Translations under genes and position numbers: made by a program
Shown: piece after piece, positions 11,201-21,354 of the stretch
Layout of the letters: every line of letters starts with the position of its first letter
Numbering within the stretch: position 1 is the stretch's first letter
Origin: Andalucia godoyi
Taxonomy: Eukaryota > Discoba > Jakobea > Jakobida > Andaluciidae
DNA length: 64,000 nucleotides
Assembly (NCBI GenBank): GCA_009859145.1
Contig: VRVR01000013.1
Location: forward strand, 186,001-250,000
Direction: 5' to 3'
The notes under the pieces: model-generated
Seen by the model: the letters and a program-made list of their open reading frames with translations, nothing else
Told to the model about the DNA's origin: nothing
Database searches by the model: none

Positions 11201-14200
11201 GTCATTTGTAAAGTGTTGGTGCCGTACTCCGGGCCTTCTGGAAGGATGCATTGAAACGTATCGTCATCAATCCAAACAGCGGATCCTGTGCAGGGATTCC
11301 TGGTGCCCGCATTTCCAACAGATACGCTGTCCAAATTGTGAAGCACATGCGGGAAATTCGTACCAGTTAGCGTGAGTGTTGCGGTCCCATCGGTAGCGCA
11401 ATCATTGTCATATTGTCGGGCAACATCCACACTGCATGAGTAAGCAGTGATGGCCGGTGGGATATACGAAAACGATGTCTTGCAGCAATGACCAAACATT
11501 GTTAGTGCACATACTCACACACAGAGACACTTGCATACACACCTGCGCATGTGCACAGACGGACGTGGCAAAAAAAATGGCGACGCTGATCAGAACAAGA
11601 AAACATACAGAAACAGTCTGGGAATCTGCTCGCGTAAACTGAACATCAATATTCGTCCCAGCACCCTTAAAGTTGGAACAGTAGATCGTTGTGTGGGCGG
11701 AAGCGACGTAGCAGTTGTGCCCAGAAGAAGTGGGAACTGCGCTTCCGGGAAACACCGGACTCAGTTGGGTGTACGTCTTTGGGACTGTGCCGGGATCAGA
11801 CAGATCGATTTTTGGAGCATACTTCCCGAAATTCGTTCCAACAATAGTAATCGTGTCAAGGTGCGTTTTGCAGAGACTGCCCGTCGAACACGATATGCTT
11901 GCGATGGTCGGTTCTAGAGAATCATACAGAATTCATTATTAAGCAAGCAGAGAAATAGAACAACAACAACAACAACAACAACACGAGAAAAAAGAGAGAG
12001 AAAAGAAAAAAAAGAGAATGGAGTGACGAAGCATAAACATTAATATTAAAAAAAAGAACACTCGACATCAAAAACAAAACAAAAAAAACAAAAAAACATA
12101 CCTGCATAATGGAAAGATGGCACGGTACCCACGAGATCCTGGTTCCCTATTCGAAGTTCGACAGTGTTTTTCTCGCTGGCATCCACAGAAACGCCCTCTG
12201 GTAGACTGCAAACAATTTTGCTGTGGGAGGACAACGTGGCCGTAACCGCTGCTATCGGCAGACAGTTCACGGATCCAATCTTCAGGTATTGCACATTTGT
12301 CGCAAGCTGCGGCCCAAAGTTGTCCCCCTCAAACGTAATGGTTGCAGAACCGTCTGTTCTGCACTCCGCATTCTTTTTGGTCATGACATCGGACGATCCA
12401 CTGGCAGAAGTACAAGAGTACTTGGAAAGAGAAGGAGCAATGAAGCTGAACGCCGCGGGCAGCGTTGTCTGCGTCCGAGCGTTGTCATCCTCGTACGCCC
12501 TTTCGTACTTGATAATCACATTCTGCCCTACACCAGTGAAACCGGAGCACTTGACGGTAGCATGGCCGGAAGACACAATGCACGAAGGAGAAACAGAACC
12601 AACGAAGGAAGACGGAAGTGTCAGCGACACCGTCGGTGCGGATTGTCCAAAATTCTTGCCTGTCAGTGTAACCGTATCTCCAGTGGTTTTGCACAGACCA
12701 CCAGAGTTGGAGCAGGACGCAGTCTGCAGCGTGACCGCTGCATAGTCAAAATCAATCACACTGGACACCTGCGCCCCCACAGAGATTTGCAAATCATTCA
12801 CTGCTTGAGGACCTTCTGGAAGTGTGCACGTGAGCGACGTGTGACTGACGAGCGCCGCAGAGCTCAGACAGTCGACTCCACCGACTCTGACATAGTCAAC
12901 ACTCCCGAGCGTCTGTGAAAACTCCTTGCCTGTCAAGGTTAGTACCGAGGAGCCTGCGGTTCCGCATTCCGGGGAGCACGCATACGATGTAATCTCTGGT
13001 ACCCTGAATGAAAACGCGCTTGACAGAACCGCCGACTTCGCATCAAATCCATTCTGCGTAAACTCAATGCCTATCCCGGTGGATGCGCCCGTGAATCCTG
13101 AGCACTCGATGGTTGTGTGACCAGCAGTACAAGACGTTGGACTGACCGTTGCGTACGTTGCATGAGAAAGAATCAGCGACCCAGCAGTGTTGCCAAAGTT
13201 CTTCCCCACAACAGTCAGTACATCCCCCGATGTCTTGCAAGTGCCACCGTTGCAGGCTGCAGATGTTATCGCCGGACTCTCGTAATGGAATGCAACGCCG
13301 GACGATGTCTGTCCTCCCACTTGAATTGTAATATCTGCTGTTGAAGGACCTATCCCTGCGGGCAAAACAGCGCGAACCTGTGTCGAAGAGTCAAAGTACA
13401 ATGTTCCGGCAAGACTGCCTTGAACAGATACGCTGTCAACGTGAGCCAGAGACGTTCCCAAGTTCGTCCCAACGATCGTTACTACGTCTCCGCCATCCGT
13501 CCTGCAGTTTGTACTGTCTGTTGCGGTATTTCCATTGCAACTCCACAACGAAATCGATGGTGGAATGAACGAAAATGCGTCTGCCAGACTACTGGATTGC
13601 TGAGGACTTTCGTACGATCGAGTGAGCGTGACGTCAACCAAAGTCCCCACGCCTTTGAAGCCCTGGCAAATCGCCTGCGTGTGGGAGGGCACTGTGCATG
13701 AAGTCGGGTTTACAGCGGCATACGGTGAAGGCAACGAAATGGCCACAGTTGGAGCAGAAATCCCAAAATTGCTCCCGATAATGGTAAGTGCGTCTCCTTC
13801 AACAAGACACGGACTACCACTGCTGCCACAATATGCACCAGTCACTGTGGGAGGTGCATAGTTGAAGTTTCTCGTCGCAAATTGTGACCCAACGGTGAGC
13901 TGAAAAAGGAAAAATAAATTAGTTTGGTTGTCAATGATAACTGGAACACCTCTTAAATCTCAAAAAAAAAAAACGCCATACAGTAAGAGTGTTCTGCCCA
14001 TTGGCGGGGCCTGCTGGGAGCGTACACGAAAACTCTGTGTCGGAAGTTACTAAAGCTGCGGATGCTGTGCAGGATACTCCGCCAACAGTCATTGCATTGA
14101 TGTTCGCCAAAGTGTGCCCTAAATTGGTTCCGGTCACCGTTACAGTGGCCGTCCCATCGGTAGAGCATTCTGGAGCGCAAGTGTGGGAAGTAAGAGAAGG

Positions 14201-16780
14201 GCCAGTGAACGTCATTGTCGAGGATGCCGACGCACTATCTCTTGTGCGAACAAACGAGACGGTGACAAGCGTACCGGCTCCTCTAAAGCCACTGCACACA
14301 ATGGAGCTATGGCTGGAAGTGCAAGACTGGGGATTGACGAACGTGATTCCGGCTTTCGACAGACTGAATGTTCCGGTCGCCAGTCCGAAATTCGCCCCGG
14401 TAATCGTAACTGCATCTCCGGACGTTGAGCATGACCCGCCGTTGCAAGTCGCGGAAGTAATGCTGGGACCATCGTAGGCAAAATCGATGGGGCTCGACGT
14501 CTGCCCACCACTGTGATCGAAATCTTACGGGTCCCCGCCCCTGGTCCTTCTGGTAAAGACATGGAGATTGCGCTGGCAGAGTATGCCACCACATTTGCAG
14601 TCTCTTCGTGCACAGATCCTTGTGAAGAATGAGAAGATGTGTAGCCAAAGTTCTTCCCGGAAATATGGACTTGCGCTGTGCCAGCCGTGGAGCAACCGGC
14701 AGACGATGTGGAACTTGGAGAAGTTGTTGTGCATGAATAGAATGTGATGGTGGGAGGCGTGTATGAAAATGTCGTCTAATGCAAAAAAGAAGAAGAAGAA
14801 GAAGAAGAAGAAGAAGAAGAAGAAGAAGAAGAAGAAGAAGAAGAAGAAGAGGTGAGCATCAAAAACCAGTCAGCATGATCGGGGGGGAGGTGGAGTGAGA
14901 GGGAAAGAAGAGAAGAGTGGACATACGGATGCTGAAATGCCGTCGCTGCGCGTGAACTCGGCGTTAACACCGGTTCCAGCACCTTTGAAATTGGAACAGG
15001 TGATCACGGAATGCGAGGCAACAGTACAATCTCCAGAACCAGCGTACGAAGTAAATCCGGGACTTTGTTGCGTGAACGTCCCGGAAAGTACTATCTTTGG
15101 TGTCTTGGGTCCAAAATTCTTTCCGGAGATTGTCAAAACGTCGCCAGTAGTAGCGCAGGTCGCGGAGGAACCGGTGCAGGTGAGGGATGTTATACCAGGG
15201 TTTGCATAGTAAAACCCAATTGTATTGGACCCCTGGCCCCCCACGGTGACTGACAATGCATGATAACCACTCTGTCCATCGACTAGCGGTCCAGCTGGCA
15301 GACTGCACGATATCGTCGAATGGCCGCTAACGGCGAGGCCGGACGAGCAAGACGTTCCACCAAGAGAAACAGCAATGTTCGCGGAGTTGGGTCCAAAATT
15401 AGAACCGGCAATACTCACAGTATGTCCGGTGCCGACCGTGGAACACTCAGAACTCGGTCCGGAACATGAAAAGGAGCTCACAGTCGGAGCAACGAATGAG
15501 AAAGCCGCGGCCTTGGAGACCGTCTTCGTGTCAAAGCGTTGGAATGTTATTCCGGCAGTTCCGACCCCCTGGAATCCTGTGCAGGATGCCTGTGTGTGAG
15601 AGGAGCTCGTGCAGACACCACTTACAGCTCCAGTTCCTGCTGTCGTCAGCGAGAGGGTGTGACCGCTCCCCAGTCCAAGATTTGTACCTGTGATTTCAAG
15701 GGTTCCGCCCCCGGTCGGACAACCGCCGGAACAAGACGCTGATGTTATGGTGGGACTCCGATAGTAAAAAGCTGTTCCAAAAGTGGCTGACTGCGATCCT
15801 ATGTACAACGACAGCGTAGTTGTAGATGATGAAACAAGCTCGGGTAGTGAAGCAACGATCGTTGTCGTCGACGTCAATGACTGCACAGCTCCGGCTTGTC
15901 CACCAACACTGACCTTGGAGCAGGTCGCCTGGTTGGACACACAGATTGCAGCAATGTCATTTCCGAAGTTGGATCCCGATATGGTGATGGGGACTGATCC
16001 GTCTGTCGGACAAGTAGTTCCTGAACACGAAAATGAAGATATAGCGGGCGCTGCCCAAGAAAAGGCTGTGGAAGAAGTGACACTCTGACTATAGTATCCA
16101 GCCCTCGTTACTGTGGCAGTCACCCCAGTGCCCTGTCCTCTCGCACTGGTGCACGACATCGAAGTATGAGTGTTCGAGCAAGTTCCAGAAACATGGGTTC
16201 CAAAACCGTTCAAGGTCAGTGCCGCAGACGGTCCAAAATTGGTGCCGGCCACAACTATGGTGGCTCCACTCGTTGAGCAGGGCGCAGTGCAGGAAAGAGA
16301 AGTAATTGTGGGGTTTGGAAATGCGGGGAAGGTTGCTGAAGCGCTGACTGAAGTCGATGTGTACATCACTGACATCGTCATGTATATAATGAATTCGTTG
16401 TTGATACCGTTGTTCCAGATGGTCGTGGAATACGAAAAGTACAGAACATTCGACGAAGCTCTGTAACAAGTATACGACACAGAACCGACCGCGCAGCTAT
16501 ACGTATTCAGATACCAGTTCGCATCGTCGAAACTGGACGTTAAGTACACCGTTCCGGAACTTGTCGTGCAAGAAACGCACGAAACGCTCATGGTTACGGT
16601 CTCGCAGTTCCCTCCGTACGTTCCATACGGGCAAACGCACGTTTGTGAGTTCAAATAATCGCAGTAGCCTCCTATGTTGTCGTTGCACTCTGAGTCAAAC
16701 GAGCAAGCCACAGCGAAGCGCAGCAGCTGCGAAAGCAGAAGGAGGCCCCAGACCAGGCAGCTAACATGCAGACTCCGCAT
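8278..16780 (-). CDS. Giant secreted IPT/TIG-repeat protein with GH25-like tail (5 exons)
   Basis: I join five exons on the minus strand: 16780-14927, 14775-13982, 13899-12102, 11913-11609 and 11478-8278. Introns are 14776-14926, 13900-13981, 11914-12101 and 11479-11608, all with GTATG-type donors and AG acceptors, and every junction restores a TIG repeat. The product is about 2,650 residues. It has a signal peptide (hydrophobic LLLLSQLLRFAVA), then an EGF-like module with six cysteines (CSFDSECND through GNCE), then about 22 IPT/TIG Ig-like repeats (typical core TITGKNFG), and a final ~250-residue domain resembling the GH25 lysozyme fold. No transmembrane segment is seen, so it is probably secreted or cell-surface associated, with a role in adhesion or particle binding inferred only from repeat type. 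Exon 2 carries an apparent one-base deletion near 14503-14514, so either the assembly has an error or this allele is broken. Confidence 0.8.
11479..11608 (-). other. Intron 4 of the TIG-repeat gene
   Basis: Donor GTATGT after QTVS, acceptor TTGCTGCAAG before TSFSYIPP, phase 0. It occupies the same position in its TIG repeat as intron 1 does in another repeat. Confidence 0.85.
11914..12101 (-). other. Intron 3 of the TIG-repeat gene
   Basis: Donor GTATGT, acceptor TTCTCTAG, phase 1. Splicing joins FHYA to EPTIASISC, the normal boundary between two TIG repeats. A (TTG)n run (minus strand) lies inside. Confidence 0.88.
13900..13981 (-). other. Intron 2 of the TIG-repeat gene
   Basis: Donor GTATGG, acceptor CTTTTTCAG, phase 0. 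Splicing restores NTLTLTVGSQ, the expected end of a type-A TIG repeat. Confidence 0.88.
14776..14926 (-). other. Intron 1 of the TIG-repeat gene, with (CTT)n tract
   Basis: The donor GTATGT follows codons for GISAS and the acceptor TTGCATTAG precedes codons for TTFSYTPP, phase 0. On the plus strand a perfect GAA repeat (14786-14850) fills nearly half of the intron. Confidence 0.9.
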
Positions 16781-17243
16781 GATTAGTCATGAAAGCCACT
16801 CCCGCGATTTGGAGGAAAAGAATGCGAAAGAGACTGGAAAGCTGAAAAGCTGAAATCAGAAACATTTGCGATTTGCCAAGACACACCAAAGTAAGTAGTT
16901 GATTGGTGATTGCGTGAGATTGAAAGTTGACTATTGAAAACTCTGAGTGCGCTGCGGACGGCACGTTTTCGGTAAAGTTGATGGGTGTGAGATTTTCGAA
17001 AAGAAACCGCGCCTCTTCTTTTAATTTAAGGATGATTCGTTTCATTAATTCATTTCCCCCACTTTCGTTCCTGTTTCATGACTTTCCGTTCCGAGTTCTG
17101 ACTGCCGAGTTGCAACTCGCAACTAGCAAGACGTAAGACGCAACTCGCAAGACGTAAGACGCAAATCGAAAATGGTTATTTGGCAACAGGAACAGGCAAC
17201 TATCGCCCAGTAACAGAGTAGAAATGAAAAATGGAGCAAGACA
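16781..17243. other. Upstream region of the TIG-repeat gene
   Basis: No gene is seen. It lies between the TIG-gene ATG and the right end of the Fanzor element. A short tandem duplication of a 21-bp unit, GCAAGACGTAAGACGCAACTC, is at about 17127-17167. Confidence 0.5.
17127..17167. repeat. Two-copy 21-bp tandem repeat
   Basis: The unit GCAAGACGTAAGACGCAACTC is followed at once by a copy differing at one position. Related GCAACT sequence lies just upstream. Confidence 0.8.
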
Positions 17244-17948
17244 CCTACATTGTACACTAACCACGGATAATCATCGCTGATCAACCATAATCAATGTTGC
17301 AACCCAACAACATGCATAGCATGATTGGGAAGGGGGGTAGGCCCCAACACGCCCCCGGCATACGAGACGTTCTCAAGATAGATGTTGCACACGCCGTTCC
17401 AATCGCGGTCGAGCGTGCATGTGCACGATGGGCAACAAAACACCACCTTGTTTCCACACAACTTGCGACGCATTTCCCCCCGCAACGGCCGCACGCTTTA
17501 GATGTGTACTCCTCCGTCACAAGTCACAATCGACACCTGCCGCCCTGCGAATTCGCGCGATTTGCAGAGCATCCGCTGTTGGAATTGATAATGGCCCCGT
17601 GTCAACATCTGCCGCGCAGTTGTTGCCTTGGCGATCTTTCCTGGCGGCGGCCCAGCGCCGGAAAGTGGCGGTGGAGATTGTCATGGGTCTTGCCGCAGCA
17701 TTGCGGGCGTGACGGACATGGTGCGTTGCATGGACAATAAAAACAAAAACAAAAATAAGAAATGAGCGTCGCTGTGCGAGAATGCAACGCGGCGGCGTGC
17801 TTATAGGGATTTCATGATCAAAATGGTGGGCGAAACGAATCGGGCATCGTGTGACGAAGTTGCCAAGATAGCAAACGCATGCGCATGGCGCGTGGCAGTC
17901 GTTTTGTTTTACGTGCGCTTTAGATTGCTTCATCATATCGCAATAAGT
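17244..17948 (-). mobile_element. Fanzor-type (eukaryotic TnpB) element, copy A
   Basis: On the minus strand the element begins ACTTATTGCGATATGATG and ends GTGTACAATGTAGG. Both ends were set by comparison with the shorter copy B at 58498-58837, which shares them and nothing outside. The left ~285 bp contain a GC-rich palindrome (CATGCGCATG) and match copy B with only about three differences. The interior carries a decayed Fanzor ORF (17360-17665). No terminal inverted repeats are seen, as in the IS200/IS605 and IS607 elements that carry TnpB. Its left end lies 40 bp downstream of the NSE1 stop codon. Confidence 0.72.
17360..17665 (-). pseudogene. Decayed Fanzor (TnpB-like) nuclease fragment
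   Basis: Fanzors are eukaryotic relatives of TnpB: RuvC-fold, RNA-guided DNA nucleases encoded by transposons. On the minus strand, in separate frames, I read RKIAKATTARQMLTRGHYQF (the helix before the zinc finger), then VTEEYTSKACGRCGG (the TSKxCxxCG zinc-finger half), then KVVFCCPSCTCTLDRDWNGV followed by CNIYLEN (second CxxC and the RuvC-III Asp in DRDxNG). These are in family order. At least two frameshifts separate them: a 7-bp duplication of the GTGAC kind near 17517-17525 and a one-base slip just after the first CxxC. The N-terminal RuvC-I and RuvC-II regions are absent, so the copy is dead. Confidence 0.8.
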
Positions 17949-17988
17949 GGCAGCGGTGCATTGCCTATCTTACTTTTTTCTTCTTCTT

Positions 17989-18696
17989 TTACTGAAGAAC
18001 GGGAGCTTGTTGCTTGGAGATCACATCCTTCAAAAATGCAGCGAGCACTTCATCAACCTGCGATTCCTCGCCGTTGTCGCCTTCCTCTGTTCTAGAATTT
18101 TCGAGGAGAGTTTCAAAAAAGGGCTTCAGCTCCAAGTACCCTCTGGGTCCGAAAGTAATTTCATCCCCCGTCTGTTCAACCCACCGATCTTCCAAGAGCT
18201 TTTGCATCACTGCACTTCTTTTCTTGTCATTCAAGAGATCTTGGCAATGCAGAATAATCGACCCTTTGTCCCGTTTGCCTCCCATTTCTGCAAGATACGT
18301 AAACATCCTCTTGATGAACTCCATCTCTGCAGAGTCAAAACCTGTTGCCAATTTTGAAATCTCATCTTCCAACGTATTTGTCAATCCAAAAAACCTATCT
18401 CTCTTTAAAACTACCATTCGATAATCCATCCCATACTGATGTAGAATTTCAATGCACTGCTTCAAAATGGAAGGACCATCGCGGTCAACCACAAACGCAC
18501 CTTGCCCGAACAAATCCATCGATGTTCTAATTGCTTCAAGTAGCTCGGCAAGAGTCATTAGTGGTTTCACAAGAATCTTCTGCAGAAGCGATTGCTCCGT
18601 TTTGGTCCTGCGGTCACATTGCGACCATATCGGATGCAGCCCATCCAAACCCCCTCCAGAATGCGAGGGCACAGATTGTGTGGGCTGAGAGGACAT
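17989..18696 (-). CDS. NSMCE1: NSE1-like SMC5/6 complex subunit lacking the RING
   Basis: A 235-residue protein. NSE1 (NSMCE1) pairs with NSE3 and NSE4 in the SMC5/6 complex, which acts in recombinational repair; its winged-helix part binds NSE3 and its C-terminal RING supports ubiquitin ligase activity. Recognisable blocks are ALVNL-like EISKLATGFDSAEMEFIKRM, LNDKKRSAVMQKLLEDRW and FGPRGYLELKPFFETLL, in the order seen in NSE1. The usual C-terminal zinc-binding RING (eight Cys/His ligands) is missing: the sequence ends about 45 residues after the winged-helix region with an acidic tail. The stop is followed after 40 bp by the Fanzor element, so loss by insertion is possible. The family call is good; the reason for the truncation is inference. 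Confidence 0.68.
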   Translation of the reverse strand: MSSQPTQSVPSHSGGGLDGLHPIWSQCDRRTKTEQSLLQKILVKPLMTLAELLEAIRTSMDLFGQGAFVVDRDGPSILKQCIEILHQYGMDYRMVVLKRDRFFGLTNTLEDEISKLATGFDSAEMEFIKRMFTYLAEMGGKRDKGSIILHCQDLLNDKKRSAVMQKLLEDRWVEQTGDEITFGPRGYLELKPFFETLLENSRTEEGDNGEESQVDEVLAAFLKDVISKQQAPVLQ

Positions 18697-19641
18697 GTGT
18701 GTATCAAAAGCACTTAAAGCCGCTTCGCATCGAAAAAAACAACCACAATAACAATAATAACAAAACGAAGAAAGGGAGGGGAAATGGAAGACAAAAAGAA
18801 GGGAAAATGGTGGGAAATTGCGGGAAATTTTTTGAGAGGGAAAAGAGGCCTGTAAGGAAAAAACGTTTACGACAGCACGATGTCCAACAACGGAGTCAGA
18901 TTTCCATTCTGTTTTTCATCCTCGGCTCGCCAAAAAAAAGACATGAATCATGATTGATCATCATCGGCTAGGTGTCACCGAAGACAGGTCCAAGCCGCAT
19001 GTTTTGCTCTGCTTCTTAAATTAGGACCAACTCTTCCATGCAGATTGCTCTGCATCAAAGGGTCATCGCTTCGCTTCTTCATCTTACTCTTCGCCTCCGA
19101 CGAGAGGGCATCAACGGGTTTCTTGGTTCTCGCATGGCCAGTTTGAGTTTGTTGGGAAGACCCCTCTTTGGAGCCATGCGATGTTTTTGTCTCTGACGAG
19201 GAGGTGCTGCTTGAGGGTTCAATAGAAAAAAACAAAACAAGCAGAAAGAAGAATAGAAAGAATGAACAAACAGTGAAGAATGAAAAGAAATACTGGACTT
19301 GACTACGGTAAGAAAATCGTATTGTTTGATGTTCAACGTTGATACACAAAGCTATCAACCGTTTCCTTCTGCATTTCTGCAAACCTCTGTGCCTTCCAGG
19401 AAAAAGAAGACTCACGGCATTCTCAGAATTCCGAGAGGGCATGAGAAAAGAGTCAATGTGCATGGTCCAAACCAACTCTTCAGACTGTTGTCCGGTTCCT
19501 CATCTTTTTTTTTTTTTTTTTGGGCAGCGAATGGCGAAACAAGTCCAAGAAGAAACCCAATCGATCGAGAAAACGGAAAACAGACACCGGAACAGCATTC
19601 CAGCAATCTTTTTTTAAATAAAGGAACGAGCTTGAAGATCA
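18697..19641. other. Spacer holding repeat R1 copy 2
   Basis: Between the NSE1 start and the ataxin-2 stop. It contains A/G-rich sequence upstream of NSE1, the R1 repeat (18925-19363) and a T-run at about 19504-19521. No host gene is supported. Confidence 0.6.
18925..19363 (-). repeat. Dispersed repeat R1, copy 2
   Basis: The reverse complement of copy 1 (5561-5931), nearly identical over about 300 bp, with an extra ~85-bp pyrimidine-rich stretch (19229-19315) that copy 1 lacks. The palindromic end (GCTCGCC, then A-run, then CATGAATCATGATTGATC) is on the left here. Minus-strand frames of 85 and 166 codons run through it but extend into flanking pyrimidine runs and resemble nothing known. Confidence 0.8.
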
Positions 19642-21354
19642 TTATTGCAAATTCTGAGAATGCTGATACGAGGGATAGGGGATTCCGGGAGAGGGATTGG
19701 GAAGATGACGTTGCTGTTGCATATGAGAGGGAATCGGAACACCGCTTGCATGTTCTTGGGGACGGAAGGGCGGGAACGGATGAGATGGAAAGAGAAAGGG
19801 TGCTGACATGGGCTGTAAATGCGAAGCGGGATGCGGAGGAAAGCCCGGCATTACTGGCCCTCCATACGGAATAACAGGAGGAAAAGAATTAGGTTGAAAC
19901 GGGGCTGCTTCTGTCCGGATTTTTCCTTTGAATGGTAATCCGGAATTGGAACTGTCCATCGAAATTGGGGCATTCGAAGAAACCGCAGCAGAAGACGCAG
20001 ACGCTACTGTGAGTGGGGCGGTACCAGGGACGTACTCTGCAGCGTCCACTTTGAGCTTGAATCTCGACGGTTTTGCGCTCCCTGCCGCAGGCTTCGACGC
20101 GGACGTTGCTTGGGATGTGTCGCCAGTAGGCACTGGAGCACCCGCAGCAGCACCCGTTGAAGCGGGAACTGGCGGGCCTGCAGTAACAACTGCAGCCTTC
20201 TCTAATGTGGACGCAACTGAAACAGTAGAGACGACTGGACTGGATGCCCTTTCTTCTGGAGAGGCTCCAGTTCTCGCAGCCGGAGCAACAGGAGTAGCAG
20301 TAGCAGAAACAGAAGCAGGAACAGGCACCGGTGATGGCAGGGGCGCTGCAACAGATGCTGATGCAGGAGCCTTCCTCGAATCTGCAGTCTTTTCCTCGGG
20401 GGCATTGCCTTTCGAACTTGACAGAGTCGTGGTGGACACGGCCTGGGTCTTTTGTGGCGGCGCAGTTGATGCAGACGTTGTTCCTAAAACAATGCGGGCA
20501 TACGAGGAGCTTCCAGAAGGCGGAGCGGCAGTCTGAGAGGCTGATTTTTGGGTGACTGCAGAGGGTGCCGCTGCAGATGGCGTGCTAGCCGATGATGCAG
20601 AGGCCGTTGCAGGGGTGGATTTCTTGTTCGACGACGGACCGGAAGCACCATTTCGGATGACGGCACCATATCGTTCTTCCTCGTCAATTTCCTCGTTCTC
20701 CAGTCCACGTTCCTCTCGAAGATGCACATTATCCGAGCCACCATTCGCGAGAATCTCAGCTTCTATCTTGGAGGCACGGCTCGCATTCTTCTTATAAAAC
20801 TCGGAATCTCGATCAAGAGCCGTTGTGTACAGGGATTCTTCATAATTGGAACGAACTCCGAATCGTTCTTCATTCGCTTTGAATTGGTCCCAACTGCGAG
20901 ATCCAGAAAGCGATCCGAGGCTAGCATCCACTGGGGCACCAGAATCCCACTTTTGCATATTGCGAAAGCGGTCGTCCACATCACGGTATCCTTTTCCAGA
21001 GCGCTTGGACCCGATTTCTGAGTCCACACCAACTTCTCCATGGCCCTTGGCAGCAGCACGGGACTCCGCACCTGCCAGCAAAGCCACATCCTCCACGGTG
21101 GACAAGGACAGAACATCGGCATATGCCAGTTGAACGGTCTTGTGAACAACGACCTTGGAGGACAGGTCTTGAGGATTGATTTCCACAGCTGCATTCAGGA
21201 GAAGCCCTTTCGATGCATCGATGGAGACCAGCAATCCTCGAATTGCATTCTTGTGGACGGATGACCGAACCTCGACAAGTCGTCCAATCAGCATGGCTGC
21301 GATCCATGCAAATCGGTCAGCAGACGCACCGGATGCCGCAGAAGACGGTTTCAT
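19642..21354 (-). CDS. ATXN2: Ataxin-2-like protein (LsmAD, PAM2)
   Basis: A 570-residue protein of the ataxin-2/Pbp1 family, cytoplasmic RNA-binding proteins involved in poly(A)-binding-protein contacts, stress granules and translation control. Residues ~15-90 fit the Lsm-like domain (WIAAMLIGRLVEVRSS...NAIRGLLVSID). Residues ~140-230 are a clear LsmAD: WDQFKANEERFGVRSNYEES, LYTTALDRDSEFYKKN, then EERGLENEEIDEEERYGAV. After a long Ala/Ser/Pro-rich disordered region, SRFKLKVDAAEYVPG (~428-442) resembles the PAM2 motif that binds the MLLE domain of poly(A)-binding protein, though it is not a perfect consensus. The Pro-rich tail holds short PFxP and HPxxP runs. Start, order of domains and length all suit the family. 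Confidence 0.9.
   Translation of the reverse strand: MKPSSAASGASADRFAWIAAMLIGRLVEVRSSVHKNAIRGLLVSIDASKGLLLNAAVEINPQDLSSKVVVHKTVQLAYADVLSLSTVEDVALLAGAESRAAAKGHGEVGVDSEIGSKRSGKGYRDVDDRFRNMQKWDSGAPVDASLGSLSGSRSWDQFKANEERFGVRSNYEESLYTTALDRDSEFYKKNASRASKIEAEILANGGSDNVHLREERGLENEEIDEEERYGAVIRNGASGPSSNKKSTPATASASSASTPSAAAPSAVTQKSASQTAAPPSGSSSYARIVLGTTSASTAPPQKTQAVSTTTLSSSKGNAPEEKTADSRKAPASASVAAPLPSPVPVPASVSATATPVAPAARTGASPEERASSPVVSTVSVASTLEKAAVVTAGPPVPASTGAAAGAPVPTGDTSQATSASKPAAGSAKPSRFKLKVDAAEYVPGTAPLTVASASSAAVSSNAPISMDSSNSGLPFKGKIRTEAAPFQPNSFPPVIPYGGPVMPGFPPHPASHLQPMSAPFLFPSHPFPPFRPQEHASGVPIPSHMQQQRHLPNPSPGIPYPSYQHSQNLQ

Noticed and set aside
14493-14531. An 18-nt 'intron' (GTAAGA...CACAG) to explain the exon-2 frameshift
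   Set aside because: Too short to splice, and removing it would delete residues that the repeat pattern requires. A missing base explains it better.
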